A DNA stretch of 18,670 nucleotides from Haloferacaceae archaeon. Lineage in GTDB: Archaea > Halobacteriota > Halobacteria > Halobacteriales > Haloferacaceae. Of this stretch, positions 6,368 through 13,649 are shown one piece after another. The DNA is taken from the NCBI GenBank assembly GCA_003554115.1, contig PWFE01000075.1, positions 1-18,670 of the forward strand. The letters are read 5' to 3'. The first letter of the stretch is position 1; each line of letters begins with the position of its first letter. The notes beneath the pieces are model-generated. The model did not search any database and was not told the origin of the DNA. It saw only the letters and a list, made by a program, of their open reading frames with translations. A program made the translations under genes and the position numbers.

Positions 6368-7452
6368 GTGTTTGAAGTAGCCTCCTCGCTGGCCAGCGAC
6401 GAGCGAACCGAACTGAACGTTTCGTTCCACGTCGGATGGCTTGCGGCGGTTTGTAGTGCTGCAACGCCGAGGGCTGCCAGTCGCTCGCGGTCGCTTGCCC
6501 ACTCGGCCAGCAGGGTCGAGATGCGGTCGATCTCGTCGGACTCGACGAGCGCGCCAGTTTCGCCGTCGGTGACGAACTCGCAGGCCCCACCGTTTGCGCT
6601 GGCGATCGGCACGACGCCGTACTCCATGGCTTCGAGATACACCATCCCGAATCCCTCGTATGTCGAAGGCACACAGAGTACGTGACTATCTGCGAGCGTT
6701 TGTTCGACTGTCTCATCGGAGACTTCGCCCAGTAGGTCGACTCGATCGTCCAGCAAACGTTCGTCGATTCGACTGCGAACCCTCTCGGTATACATCGGAT
6801 CGGCCTGCTGGCTGCCGAGCACCGACAACTGCCAGTCGACATTCTCGGAGTGCGCCGAAAGCTGATCAACGGCGTCGATTACTCCCAGCAGGTTCTTTCG
6901 CGGCTCAAGGCTTCCCAGATAGACGATCCGTAATGGATCCTCGGTGGCGCGCTTTCGGACGGCCGACGCACCGACAGCTCTGCCTTCGTGTCGACCTGCT
7001 GGCGGGGCAACCACCCACTCCGCAAGCTTCGGTGCCAGTCGCTGGGCGCGCTGTTTGGTGAACTCGCTGGTCGCAATCACACCGTCGACCGAGCTGAGAT
7101 ACCGACGTTCGATTCGACGCTGAAGCCCACTGAGTCGACCATCTTCGACATCGGATTGGATATGGTGGACAAGCGCGACGGTCTTATTTGGCCGCGTTAG
7201 GCGGTCATTAACTCGCCACAGCGTCGGATGGCAGAGTTCGTCCTGCAGCAGCACGTCGAACGGGCGATTGAGTCGGTCGACGATCTGTCGAGAAAACCCG
7301 CGTGCGACGTTCGGCCAGTAGCTACCCCACGGTAGTGAGATCACCTCAACAGTGTCGCCGCGATTTCGGAGATATTCGACGAGAAGTCTGTCATATCGGA
7401 ACCCACCGGAGGGGTGATCGAGTCCACCGTAGACGACGAGGCCGATATGCAT
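6364..7452 (-). CDS. GT4-family glycosyltransferase
   Basis: The 362-residue protein has the GT-B two-domain plan. It begins MHIGLVVYGG with a glycine-rich acceptor loop (HPSGGFRYDRLL) and an interdomain ATSEFTKQ segment. The donor domain has YLGSLEPRKNL (about 178-188), where the RK pair contacts the donor diphosphate, and the E-x7-E signature with Glu266 and Glu274 in STYEGFGMVYLEAMEYG. It would transfer a sugar from a nucleotide sugar to an unknown acceptor in the cytoplasm or at the inner membrane face. It lies between the phosphatidyltransferase (42 bases upstream) and the methyltransferase (four-base overlap). A weak TATA-like TTAAGTA at 7482-7476 could give a separate transcript. Confidence 0.88.
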   Translation of the reverse strand: MHIGLVVYGGLDHPSGGFRYDRLLVEYLRNRGDTVEVISLPWGSYWPNVARGFSRQIVDRLNRPFDVLLQDELCHPTLWRVNDRLTRPNKTVALVHHIQSDVEDGRLSGLQRRIERRYLSSVDGVIATSEFTKQRAQRLAPKLAEWVVAPPAGRHEGRAVGASAVRKRATEDPLRIVYLGSLEPRKNLLGVIDAVDQLSAHSENVDWQLSVLGSQQADPMYTERVRSRIDERLLDDRVDLLGEVSDETVEQTLADSHVLCVPSTYEGFGMVYLEAMEYGVVPIASANGGACEFVTDGETGALVESDEIDRISTLLAEWASDRERLAALGVAALQTAASHPTWNETFSSVRSSLASEEATSNT

Positions 7453-7494
7453 CGACTCCCTGTTGTCGGAGTAGCTACTTAATCCATCTCACAC

Positions 7495-8232
7495 TCACCG
7501 TCGGCCAGAAACCGAGAGCCAATCGCCGACGAAATTGATGAGAAACGGCCCGAGCACGATCGTTGCGAGTAGTCGCGAGTGTTCAGTAGAGACGACCGGC
7601 AAGAGTGCGATCCAAATCGTCACCATCGCAGCCCCACCGAGCAGTCGACGCAGTTGGCTCGGTGGGAGTTCATATACAGCGAGTCCGCGACGCGTTCGCC
7701 GCCAGAGCCCGAAGACGAACGCATACCGGGCGAACCCAACAATCAGAAAGACCGTCGGAACACGCCCAATCGCAACAACGACCAACGTCCCGAACAACAC
7801 GGTAAGACCGTCGATTTCAGTATCCAGCCGTCCACCGAGTACAGAAACCGAGTCGGTCGCCCGCGCGAGCGCGCCGTCGATCGCATCGCCCGCAGCAGCA
7901 ATCCCGAACAGTATAGCGGGAACCCACGCCAGCGGACCAGCCGGGAGCCCAGTCGACAGGAACCCTGCGAACACCACCAGTGCCGCCGCGCGAGCCAACG
8001 TGAGCACTGTCGGCAGTGTAATCGATCCATCCTCAACCCGCCTCAGAAGGAGACCCACAACACCGGAAACCACGAGTAAGCCAACACTAACACCGCCAAT
8101 AAATCGGGTCGAGTCGACCAGATTCGAGCTGACGAGCACGCCAGTGGCCACTCCTACGAGTGTGGTAACCCACAGCGTCGAGACTGACCACTGCCGCCAG
8201 TCTGCCGGCCGTGTGGCCTCCTCAGTGGCCAT
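7495..8232 (-). CDS. CDP-alcohol phosphatidyltransferase family membrane enzyme
   Basis: The 245-residue membrane protein contains the complete CDP-alcohol phosphotransferase signature D-x2-D-G-x2-A-R-x8-G-x3-D-x3-D, spanning Asp116, Asp119, Arg124, Gly133, Asp137 and Asp141. It begins in GDAIDGALARATDSV and ends at DTEID. The family swaps CMP of a CDP-activated lipid (in archaea usually CDP-archaeol) for an alcohol headgroup. The usual first helix (LPTVLTLARAAALVVF, about 73-88) is preceded by two extra predicted helices (about 18-38 and 45-63). The alcohol substrate is not readable. It lies 25 bases after the small membrane protein gene and upstream of the glycosyltransferase, probably one operon. 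Confidence 0.9.
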   Translation of the reverse strand: MATEEATRPADWRQWSVSTLWVTTLVGVATGVLVSSNLVDSTRFIGGVSVGLLVVSGVVGLLLRRVEDGSITLPTVLTLARAAALVVFAGFLSTGLPAGPLAWVPAILFGIAAAGDAIDGALARATDSVSVLGGRLDTEIDGLTVLFGTLVVVAIGRVPTVFLIVGFARYAFVFGLWRRTRRGLAVYELPPSQLRRLLGGAAMVTIWIALLPVVSTEHSRLLATIVLGPFLINFVGDWLSVSGRR

Positions 8233-8257
8233 CGGTTCGGGGCTGCCACCGAGTCAT

Positions 8258-8629
8258 CTATGATTCCCGCCGGTAGACAAAGACTAGTACCACGATGAGA
8301 ACGAGCTGTGCGACTTTATCAATCGCACCGGCTGCGGTGAGATCACCCACGGCCGCAGGCTGGTTGACCACATACCAGCCAATGATCTGAACGAGCGTGT
8401 ATGGTAGACCGACGAGATACAGTAGTCGACGGCGGTAGTCTATGGCTAACAGCACAACCCCACCGATGTACCCTCCTCCAGCGAGCACGAAGAGCACTCC
8501 CATCCAGTGGGGCAGAAATCCGGCCCCGAGCACGATGTGAACGGCTGCACTGATCAGTGCCATCGCAACGCCAAGCCAGTGAAGCGGTGTCAACGATTCA
8601 AGCGCGAGTCGACTGTTTGCGGAGCCCAT
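8258..8629 (-). CDS. Small four-helix membrane protein, unknown function
   Basis: The product has about 123 residues with four hydrophobic segments: LHWLGVAMALISAAVHIVLG, WMGVLFVLAGGGYIGGVVLL, LVGLPYTLVQIIGWYVV and VAQLVLIVVLVFVY, with a basic RRR loop after the second. I do not recognise a named family. Two starts are possible, GTG at 8641 and ATG at 8629. I prefer ATG 8629 because the only TATA-like stretch upstream (GTTTGTG, 8658-8652) lies 23-29 bases before it, a leaderless spacing, and only 11-17 bases before the GTG. It heads the minus-strand group and is divergent from the membrane protein at 8731. Confidence 0.72.
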   Translation of the reverse strand: MGSANSRLALESLTPLHWLGVAMALISAAVHIVLGAGFLPHWMGVLFVLAGGGYIGGVVLLAIDYRRRLLYLVGLPYTLVQIIGWYVVNQPAAVGDLTAAGAIDKVAQLVLIVVLVFVYRRES

Positions 8630-8680
8630 ACTGTGAGACACGGAGACGAGTCACAAACCCTTTTTGTTACTAATTGACTA

Positions 8681-8697
8681 CCGACAGCGAGTGTCGG
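8681..8697. repeat. Inverted repeat in a divergent promoter region
   Basis: CCGACA at 8681-8686 pairs with TGTCGG at 8692-8697 around GCGAG. It lies in the 101 bases between two divergent starts (8629 and 8731), 34 bases before the plus-strand ATG. This is a plausible regulator-binding site, but a chance palindrome is possible. Confidence 0.35.
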
Positions 8698-8730
8698 AAC
8701 GGATTTGACACTCAGGGTCTCACATGACGT

Positions 8731-9495
8731 ATGGACGGTGATCGGCGTCGACTGCTTGTCGGTGGTGTCGTCGCGATACTGTTGATTTTCAGTGGTGTTC
8801 TTCCACACCCGGTGTTTGGCTCACCCTATGAGACAACAGCGCCCGCGCCGTACACCCATCAAGCTGTGGCCGAAGACGACAGGCAGTATCAAACCTTAGT
8901 CGATCACTATGGGTTTGAGCCAGCCGACGCCACGCCGGCCGAAAGCCTTTCGCCGACTGCACAACTCGCGGTCGAACAGACACTCGAAAGCGAACCAGAC
9001 GACAACTGGCGACAGTATGAACTTCCAGTGTGTCGATCAGCAATGCTCGTCTGTGATTCAGTTCGGGAGCCACCGTCGGAGTTCCACTATGGCGAGGGAG
9101 ACCCCGAAGAAGTCTTCAAACTGATTGAGGTCGACGGCGAGCGCTACCTATTCCAGACGGGAGTCCAGACAGATGCTGGTTCGGACAGCGGCTTCGGTAA
9201 CGCACCGCTGTCGACGTTCATCTGGTTGTTTGGACTGATTCCGTTCGGTGCCGTCGTCGTCGCCTCACACGCTATCGGACAGAAAACCGGTCGCCATCAG
9301 ATACCGGGGGTGCTGACCATTGTGGGTGCTGGCCTCATTGGTGGTGGGCTTGCTGTGCCGTATCTCGACGTGTTTGGTGTGATCTTGTACGCCGAGTGGG
9401 CGGTGCCGCTACTCGTCGGCGTGGGTGGCATCACACTGGCTGGCATTGGGGCACTCGTCTGGCAGACCGTCCAGTATGCACAAACCGAGTTTTGA
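8731..9495 (+). CDS. Membrane protein with an extracytoplasmic domain, unknown function
   Basis: The 254-residue protein begins with a basic DRRR and a hydrophobic anchor (about 8-25), followed by an acidic, Thr/Ala-rich extracytoplasmic region of about 130 residues with one cysteine pair (Cys101 and Cys108) that could form a disulfide. Three more hydrophobic segments follow (about 163-182, 192-212 and 222-245). I recognise no enzymatic motif and no named family. The start at ATG 8731 puts the basic residues directly before the first helix. It is divergent from the minus-strand transferase group, with the inverted repeat 8681-8697 between, and 50 bases before the SDR fusion gene, which appears to have its own promoter. 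Confidence 0.78.
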   Translation: MDGDRRRLLVGGVVAILLIFSGVLPHPVFGSPYETTAPAPYTHQAVAEDDRQYQTLVDHYGFEPADATPAESLSPTAQLAVEQTLESEPDDNWRQYELPVCRSAMLVCDSVREPPSEFHYGEGDPEEVFKLIEVDGERYLFQTGVQTDAGSDSGFGNAPLSTFIWLFGLIPFGAVVVASHAIGQKTGRHQIPGVLTIVGAGLIGGGLAVPYLDVFGVILYAEWAVPLLVGVGGITLAGIGALVWQTVQYAQTEF

Positions 9496-9514
9496 GCAGT
9501 CTCCTCCAGATTTG

Positions 9515-9523
9515 TTTTATTCC
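9515..9523 (+). promoter_or_regulatory. TATA-like element of the SDR fusion gene
   Basis: TTTTATTCC lies 23-31 bases before the ATG at 9546. This supports ATG 9546, rather than the in-frame upstream codons inside the preceding gene, as the true start. Confidence 0.55.
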
Positions 9524-9545
9524 CTCGCTCCCGAACACTCTCATA

Positions 9546-11171
9546 ATGGCCGACGAGAACGAGTGTCGATCTCCACCAGACAGTCGACCTGTCGTCCTGA
9601 TTACGGGGGCAGCCTCAGGTATTGGTGCTTCCACTGCCGAACGCTTCGCCGCCAGCGGCTGGCGGGTGTATGCGACCGACATCGACGACGGGTTTCCGGC
9701 CTGTGTGGCGGCTGACTGTCAGTGTCTCGAACTGGATGTAACTGACGAGACACAGATCCAAGGTGTCGTCGACCGGATTCTCGACGAGACTGGCCGCATC
9801 GACACACTGGTTGCTAACGCCGGCTTTGCGGTGCCGGGAGCCGTTGAGGACGTGTCAGTCGACGACTCGCGGCGGCAGTTTGACGTGCTTGTCCACGGGG
9901 CCCATCGGTTGATTCAAGCAGTGTTGCCGGCGATGCGTGCACAAAATCGGGGACGGCTTATCGTGGTTTCGAGCGTACTCGGTCGGTCAGCCTCACCGGG
10001 AGTTGGTACCTACGGGGCAGCCAAAGCGGCCGTCGAATCGCTGGTCGATAGCCTTCGAATGGAACTCCGCAACACGGAGGTCACAGTCTCGGTAGTCGAA
10101 CCGGCGTGGGTCGAGACGGCGTTTTCATCAACCGCGAGCGACCGACTCGGCGATGAGCGAACCGACGCCTACAGCGAAACGTACCGGCTGCTCGATTCAG
10201 GGTGGGTTCTCGACGGCGGACCGCTCGCGGTGACTCCAGCGGCTGTCGCCAAACAGGTATTCAAGGCGGCGACAGTCGACGAACCCTCGACACGCTACCC
10301 TGTCGGCTGGCAGAGTCGGCTGACGATGCTGAGTCGGTGTCTCCCGGATCGACTGTGCGATTCGATCACAACTCGGTTGCTTGCCGGATCTGTGTGGACT
10401 CGTCGCTGGTTTGATCGTCAGCCAACAGCAACCAATCCGGCTGGATCGACAACTGACTCGACTGCCAAAACAGTCGAGCTGTCGACGGGACAGACGGTTT
10501 CGGTGCCGCTTGAGACGGAAGCTTCGCTGTCGGGGGTGACCATCTCGGCCGACTACGAAGCAGTTGACGGCCTCCTGCCAGCATCGCTGTCGGCAGTTCG
10601 GCTTACCCCACGGCGGTCGGCTGTCGTCGTGCTGTCGGTCGACTATAAACACGTCAGCGACGGGGCACTTGAGCCGTACAACGAGGTCGGTATACTGATT
10701 CCGGCCGTGCCTGCGGCTGGGCCGCTGTCGACGGTTCGACAGCCCACACAGATCGGCGGCTATGTCTGGCAGTTGCCGGTAACAACCGAGCCCGCCTGTG
10801 TGCTCGGCCGTGAAATCTGGGGGTATCCCAAATCCGTTGCGGCTGTCGAGATCACGACAGATGGCAAACGGACCGAGACACACCTCCACTGTGATGGCCA
10901 GCACGTGCTCTCGCTGACAGTTGAACTTCCCTCGACCCACTCAGTAACAGTCCCGTTGTCGTCGTACACACAGAAAGACGGCACGTTGATTCGAACACCG
11001 CTTTCGTTTCAGGGCGCGCTGGGCTGTCGGCCCCTCAGTCGGCGGGTCGACTGGCAGTTGGGCGACCACTCGTGGGCAGAAAGGCTCCGGTCGGCTTCGC
11101 TGGGTCGACCGCTTGCGGTTTTCGGCGGTACGTGTAGGTTCGAGATTGGCCGCCCGGAAGTTGTTGGCTAA
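9546..11171 (+). CDS. Short-chain dehydrogenase fused to an acetoacetate-decarboxylase-like domain
   Basis: The 541-residue protein has two domains. Residues about 15-285 are a classical SDR: the cofactor motif TGAASGIG (20-27), NAG (91-93) and the catalytic Ser143, Tyr156 and Lys160 in YGAAK. Residues about 308-541 resemble the acetoacetate decarboxylase superfamily. EPYNEVGILIPA precedes GREIWGYPKS, where Lys429 would be the Schiff-base lysine of true decarboxylases; the neighbouring second lysine is Ser430. A Thr/Ser-rich linker (about 291-310) joins the two. Both halves keep their key residues, so this looks like a working bifunctional protein, perhaps reducing and decarboxylating, or binding, a beta-keto acid. 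The substrate is unknown. The gene has its own TATA element and no close operon partner. Confidence 0.85.
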   Translation: MADENECRSPPDSRPVVLITGAASGIGASTAERFAASGWRVYATDIDDGFPACVAADCQCLELDVTDETQIQGVVDRILDETGRIDTLVANAGFAVPGAVEDVSVDDSRRQFDVLVHGAHRLIQAVLPAMRAQNRGRLIVVSSVLGRSASPGVGTYGAAKAAVESLVDSLRMELRNTEVTVSVVEPAWVETAFSSTASDRLGDERTDAYSETYRLLDSGWVLDGGPLAVTPAAVAKQVFKAATVDEPSTRYPVGWQSRLTMLSRCLPDRLCDSITTRLLAGSVWTRRWFDRQPTATNPAGSTTDSTAKTVELSTGQTVSVPLETEASLSGVTISADYEAVDGLLPASLSAVRLTPRRSAVVVLSVDYKHVSDGALEPYNEVGILIPAVPAAGPLSTVRQPTQIGGYVWQLPVTTEPACVLGREIWGYPKSVAAVEITTDGKRTETHLHCDGQHVLSLTVELPSTHSVTVPLSSYTQKDGTLIRTPLSFQGALGCRPLSRRVDWQLGDHSWAERLRSASLGRPLAVFGGTCRFEIGRPEVVG

Positions 11172-11197
11172 CGACGCAGAGCGACTGGACCGTCATC

Positions 11198-11203
11198 TTT
11201 AGG
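11198..11203 (+). promoter_or_regulatory. TATA-like element that decides the phosphoribosyltransferase start
   Basis: TTTAGG lies 23-28 bases before ATG 11226 but only 17-22 before the in-frame GTG at 11220. This favours ATG 11226 and a leaderless message. Confidence 0.45.
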
Positions 11204-11225
11204 TGTCGACTACCGAACTGTGCGT

Positions 11226-11780
11226 ATGGATCGTTTGCGGCAGTCACTTCTCGACACCCCGATTACTGAAAAGGACGGCTACCACTACTTCGTCCATCCA
11301 ATCAGCGATGGCGTTCCGATGTTGGAACCAGAGTTGCTTCGAGAGATCACCGTCGAAATTGTCCGCAACGCCGATTTAGAGGACGTCGATAAGATCGTCA
11401 CGCCGGCGGCAATGGGGATTCACATCTCGACGTCGGTTTCGCTGATGACCGACATTCCGGTGGCGATCATCCGAAAGCGCTCCTACGGGCTGGAGGGTGA
11501 AGTCTCGTTGTCGCAGGTGACGGGCTACTCGAAATCCGAGATGTATATCAACGATGTCGAAGCCGGCGACCGCGTGCTTGTTCTCGACGACGTGCTTTCG
11601 ACAGGCGGGACAATGCGGGCGATTCTCGACGCCCTGACAGAGATGAACGCCGAGGTTGTCGACGTGCTTGCGGTGATTAAAAAGGCGGGCGAAAACAAAC
11701 TCGACGACACCGACTACGACGTCCAGACGCTGATCACGGTCGACATCGTCGACGGCGAAGTCGTGGTCGTCGACGAGTGA
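11226..11780 (+). CDS. hpt: Purine phosphoribosyltransferase (haloarchaeal HGPRTase/APRT-like)
   Basis: The 184-residue protein begins [13 protein letters not shown] and carries the PRPP-binding signature [13 protein letters not shown] (118-129) with the paired acids Asp121 and Asp122, plus a [11 protein letters not shown] loop and a [14 protein letters not shown] hood region. This is the archaeal HGPRTase-like family, which salvages a free purine base with PRPP to the nucleotide. Sequence does not settle whether adenine or hypoxanthine/guanine is preferred, so hpt is tentative. A GTG six bases upstream is in frame, but promoter spacing favours this ATG. It lies between the SDR fusion and tRNA-Thr and is probably monocistronic. 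Confidence 0.9.
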   Translation: MDRLRQSLLDTPITEKDGYHYFVHPISDGVPMLEPELLREITVEIVRNADLEDVDKIVTPAAMGIHISTSVSLMTDIPVAIIRKRSYGLEGEVSLSQVTGYSKSEMYINDVEAGDRVLVLDDVLSTGGTMRAILDALTEMNAEVVDVLAVIKKAGENKLDDTDYDVQTLITVDIVDGEVVVVDE

Positions 11781-11813
11781 TCTGAATCATATTGGGCCGC
11801 TCGTTTCGCAACC

Positions 11814-11820
11814 CTTATTT
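11814..11820 (+). promoter_or_regulatory. TATA box of tRNA-Thr
   Basis: CTTATTT lies 28-34 bases before the first base of the tRNA, the normal position for an archaeal tRNA promoter. Confidence 0.55.
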
Positions 11821-11847
11821 GCGAGATAGCGGTACAGTACAGTGCGT

Positions 11848-11921
11848 GCCGGAGTAGCTCAGCCTGGCAGAGCGAATCCTTCGTAAGGATTAGGTCGAGG
11901 GTTCGGATCCCTCCTCCGGCT
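11848..11921 (+). tRNA. tRNA-Thr (anticodon CGT)
   Basis: A full cloverleaf can be folded. The acceptor stem is GCCGGAG (11848-11854) with CTCCGGC (11914-11920). The D stem is GCTC/GAGC. The anticodon stem is AATCC/GGATT around the loop TTCGTAA, with anticodon CGT at 11882-11884. A five-base variable loop follows, and the T stem is GAGGG/CCCTC with loop TTCGGAT. Base 11921 (T) is the discriminator and CCA is not encoded. The tRNA reads ACG threonine codons. There is no intron. A TATA box stands at the expected distance upstream. I saw no second copy of its 3' end in the window, so there is no sign of integration here. Confidence 0.97.
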
Positions 11922-12000
11922 TGGTTTCTGCAACGAACAACTGCGTGGAGCGAAGCCAGCGGTCGGTGGACACGTCGACTCAGTTTCTGGTCGCCCATTG

Positions 12001-12008
12001 TATATAAG
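12001..12008 (+). promoter_or_regulatory. Strong TATA-like box without an obvious gene
   Basis: TATATAAG is one of the best TATA matches in the window, yet the nearest accepted start (12137) is about 130 bases away. It may give the small membrane protein a long leader, start a small RNA, or be chance AT-richness. Confidence 0.3.
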
Positions 12009-12136
12009 TAGTTGGTACATACCAGTTGTCTGTTTTCTTAGTCGCTCGTGTGGGAGTTGGGTATGGATACATTACCAGGTGAAACGTACAGCGTAATTAT
12101 ACGGATAGCTCGTGTTTATCGATCAACGCTCTCTCC

Positions 12137-12394
12137 ATGGCTTTGCAGGATACGTCTTCCGACGGTACAGCCGACAACTCTGCGACTGTTCGCAGCTGGA
12201 TTGGTGCGCTCTCCTCGGCGCTGTCGATTCAAGCAGTTGGCTTTTGGGTTGCAGTCTCACTGCCAGTGCCGATCATGCTGTTGTTGGCTGGCGGTGTGTC
12301 GACGCGCTCCGAATTCGCTGCCGTCAGTGGGTTGCTCACGGCGAACCTGCTTGCGTTGTATCTCGGACGCGGCTATTCGGTCGACGACTCCTGA
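12137..12394 (+). CDS. Small two-helix membrane protein, unknown function
   Basis: The 85-residue product has a polar, Ser/Thr/Asp-rich N-terminus, two hydrophobic segments (about 31-52, including AVGFWVAVSLPVPIMLLLAG, and 60-78) and a short acidic tail. Codon choice and acidity match its neighbours, while the longer overlapping frame (12048-12755) gives an Arg/Cys-rich product that does not look like a haloarchaeal protein. Its last 22 bases overlap the convergent end of the sugar dehydrogenase gene. TAATTATA-like sequence at about 12093-12102 could be its promoter. No family is recognised. Confidence 0.65.
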   Translation: MALQDTSSDGTADNSATVRSWIGALSSALSIQAVGFWVAVSLPVPIMLLLAGGVSTRSEFAAVSGLLTANLLALYLGRGYSVDDS

Positions 12395-13566
12395 CCCGGT
12401 TCGATTCGGAGAATCGGTGCCGCATCGGCGTCGACGGCGACAAACAAGGCGTCGGTGTCGGGCGGTGAGACGACATCACGCACGCGCCAGTCCTCATCAG
12501 CCAACAACGGTTCGATTTCTTCGACCTCGCGATCGTCGACTGCAAACCGGCCCAGATACTGCCCTGCCAAGTTACCGACGAACAGATCTCCCTGCCAGTC
12601 AGGGTGTGTGCCCTCGTAAAACGTCATTCCGGCAGGCGGAAAGCCACCAGTGCCACACTCCCAGTAGTAGACCGGGTCGACGACGTCCTCGCGTTCGTCA
12701 GGCCGATCGCCAACTGGTGCGTCCGTGCCGTACCGACAGCCGTAGTGGGCGATAGGCCAACCGTGATTAGCTCCCGCTTCGAGAATCACGAGTTCGTCAC
12801 CGTCGCGCTCGCCGTGGTCGCTGACCCACAGCTCGTCCGTTTAGGGATGGACGGTCAACCCCTGTGCGTTCCGTAGACCGTAACAGTAGATCGCCTCCCG
12901 AACATCCGGTTCGTCGACAAACGGGTTATCATCGGGAACCGAGCCGTCGGGCTCTAATCGGAGCACAGTACCGAGGTCGTTCGTCAGATCCTGCGAAACG
13001 TGGTCGGGGCCGAAATCCCTGAACTGCCGGTCGCCGACTGTCATATACAGCCGTTCGTCAGGCCCGAATGTCACCCGCGAGCCGTAGTGGTTCGAGCGGT
13101 CGAGAAACGGCTGGGCGCGGTACAGCACCTCGACATCGGTGATTGATTCGTCATCTCTGTTGAGTCGACCGCGAGCGATGTGTGTTGTCGTTTCGCCGTC
13201 ATCGTTCGCAGCTGAGTAGGTGAGATACAGCCACGGCTCGGTTGGAAACTCGGGATGAACAGCGACATCTAACAGTCCACCTTGGCCTTCGGCGTCGACC
13301 TCCGGAACGCCCGAAAGCGGTGTGATGTTCCCGTTTTCCGGGTCGACCAACGAGAGCCGGCCGACATCGCGCTCGGTGACGACGACTCGGAAATCGTCGG
13401 GCAGCACAGTCATCGACCACGGATGATTCAGCCCGTCGGCCACGGTTTCGACGCGTTCGTCACCAGTTGGCTCGATGGCTGGCTCCGAGTCCGGCCCCAG
13501 ACCCAGACAGCCAGCAAGGCCGACAACACCCAAGCCGGCAACAGAGAGATACTGACGTCGTTGCAT
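12373..13566 (-). pseudogene. PQQ-type glucose/sorbosone dehydrogenase (Tat lipoprotein), interrupted by an in-frame TAA
   Basis: The N-terminus has a twin-arginine start ([11 protein letters not shown]) and a lipobox, LAGC, typical of haloarchaeal exported lipoproteins. The six-bladed propeller then begins at [15 protein letters not shown], with GGLLDVAVHPEF, SNHYGSRVTFGPDERLYMTVGD and YGLRNAQGLTVHP following. At 12843-12841 the codon is TAA. The same frame continues at once with TDELWVSDHGERDGDE, GANHGWPIAHYG and GDLFVGNLAGQYLGRF down to TAG at 12375. Relatives normally read through this point (HPxTxELWVxEHG), so one substitution explains the break. The intact gene would be 397 residues. 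A truncated 241-residue product would lack the last blades. A TATA element sits at leaderless distance. The lesion could be a real nonsense mutation, readthrough or a sequence error. Confidence 0.85.
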
Positions 13567-13587
13567 ACAGACAGTTCGACTGCAAGC

Positions 13588-13596
13588 CGAATAAAC
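13588..13596 (-). promoter_or_regulatory. TATA box of the sugar dehydrogenase gene
   Basis: On the minus strand TTTATTCGG lies 22-30 bases before the ATG at 13566. The promoter is intact even though the gene carries a stop. Confidence 0.55.
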
Positions 13597-13617
13597 CCGG
13601 CGCGCTCACCGATGGAG

Positions 13618-13623
13618 TTAGGC
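13618..13623 (+). promoter_or_regulatory. TATA-like element of the DUF309 gene
   Basis: TTAGGC lies 27-32 bases before ATG 13650. This supports that start over the upstream part of the same open frame, which runs antisense to the sugar dehydrogenase. Confidence 0.4.
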
Positions 13624-13649
13624 ACTCAGAGACCACTGTATCGAGTGAG

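Noticed and set aside
9396..9545. In-frame N-terminal extension of the SDR fusion
   Set aside because: It overlaps the end of the preceding membrane-protein gene and reads as Arg/Trp-rich nonsense. A TATA element and ATG at 9546 explain the true start.
11714..11998. A 94-residue minus-strand frame containing GGGIRTLDLILTK
   Set aside because: This is the well-known false protein made by translating the reverse complement of a tRNA gene. It lies antisense to tRNA-Thr.
11900..12136. Integration (att) site at the 3' end of tRNA-Thr
   Set aside because: No second copy of the tRNA 3' end and no integrase gene were found in the window.
12048..12755. A 235-residue plus-strand frame
   Set aside because: Its product is very rich in Arg and Cys and unlike haloarchaeal proteins. 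It is a shadow of the sugar dehydrogenase on the other strand and of the small membrane protein.
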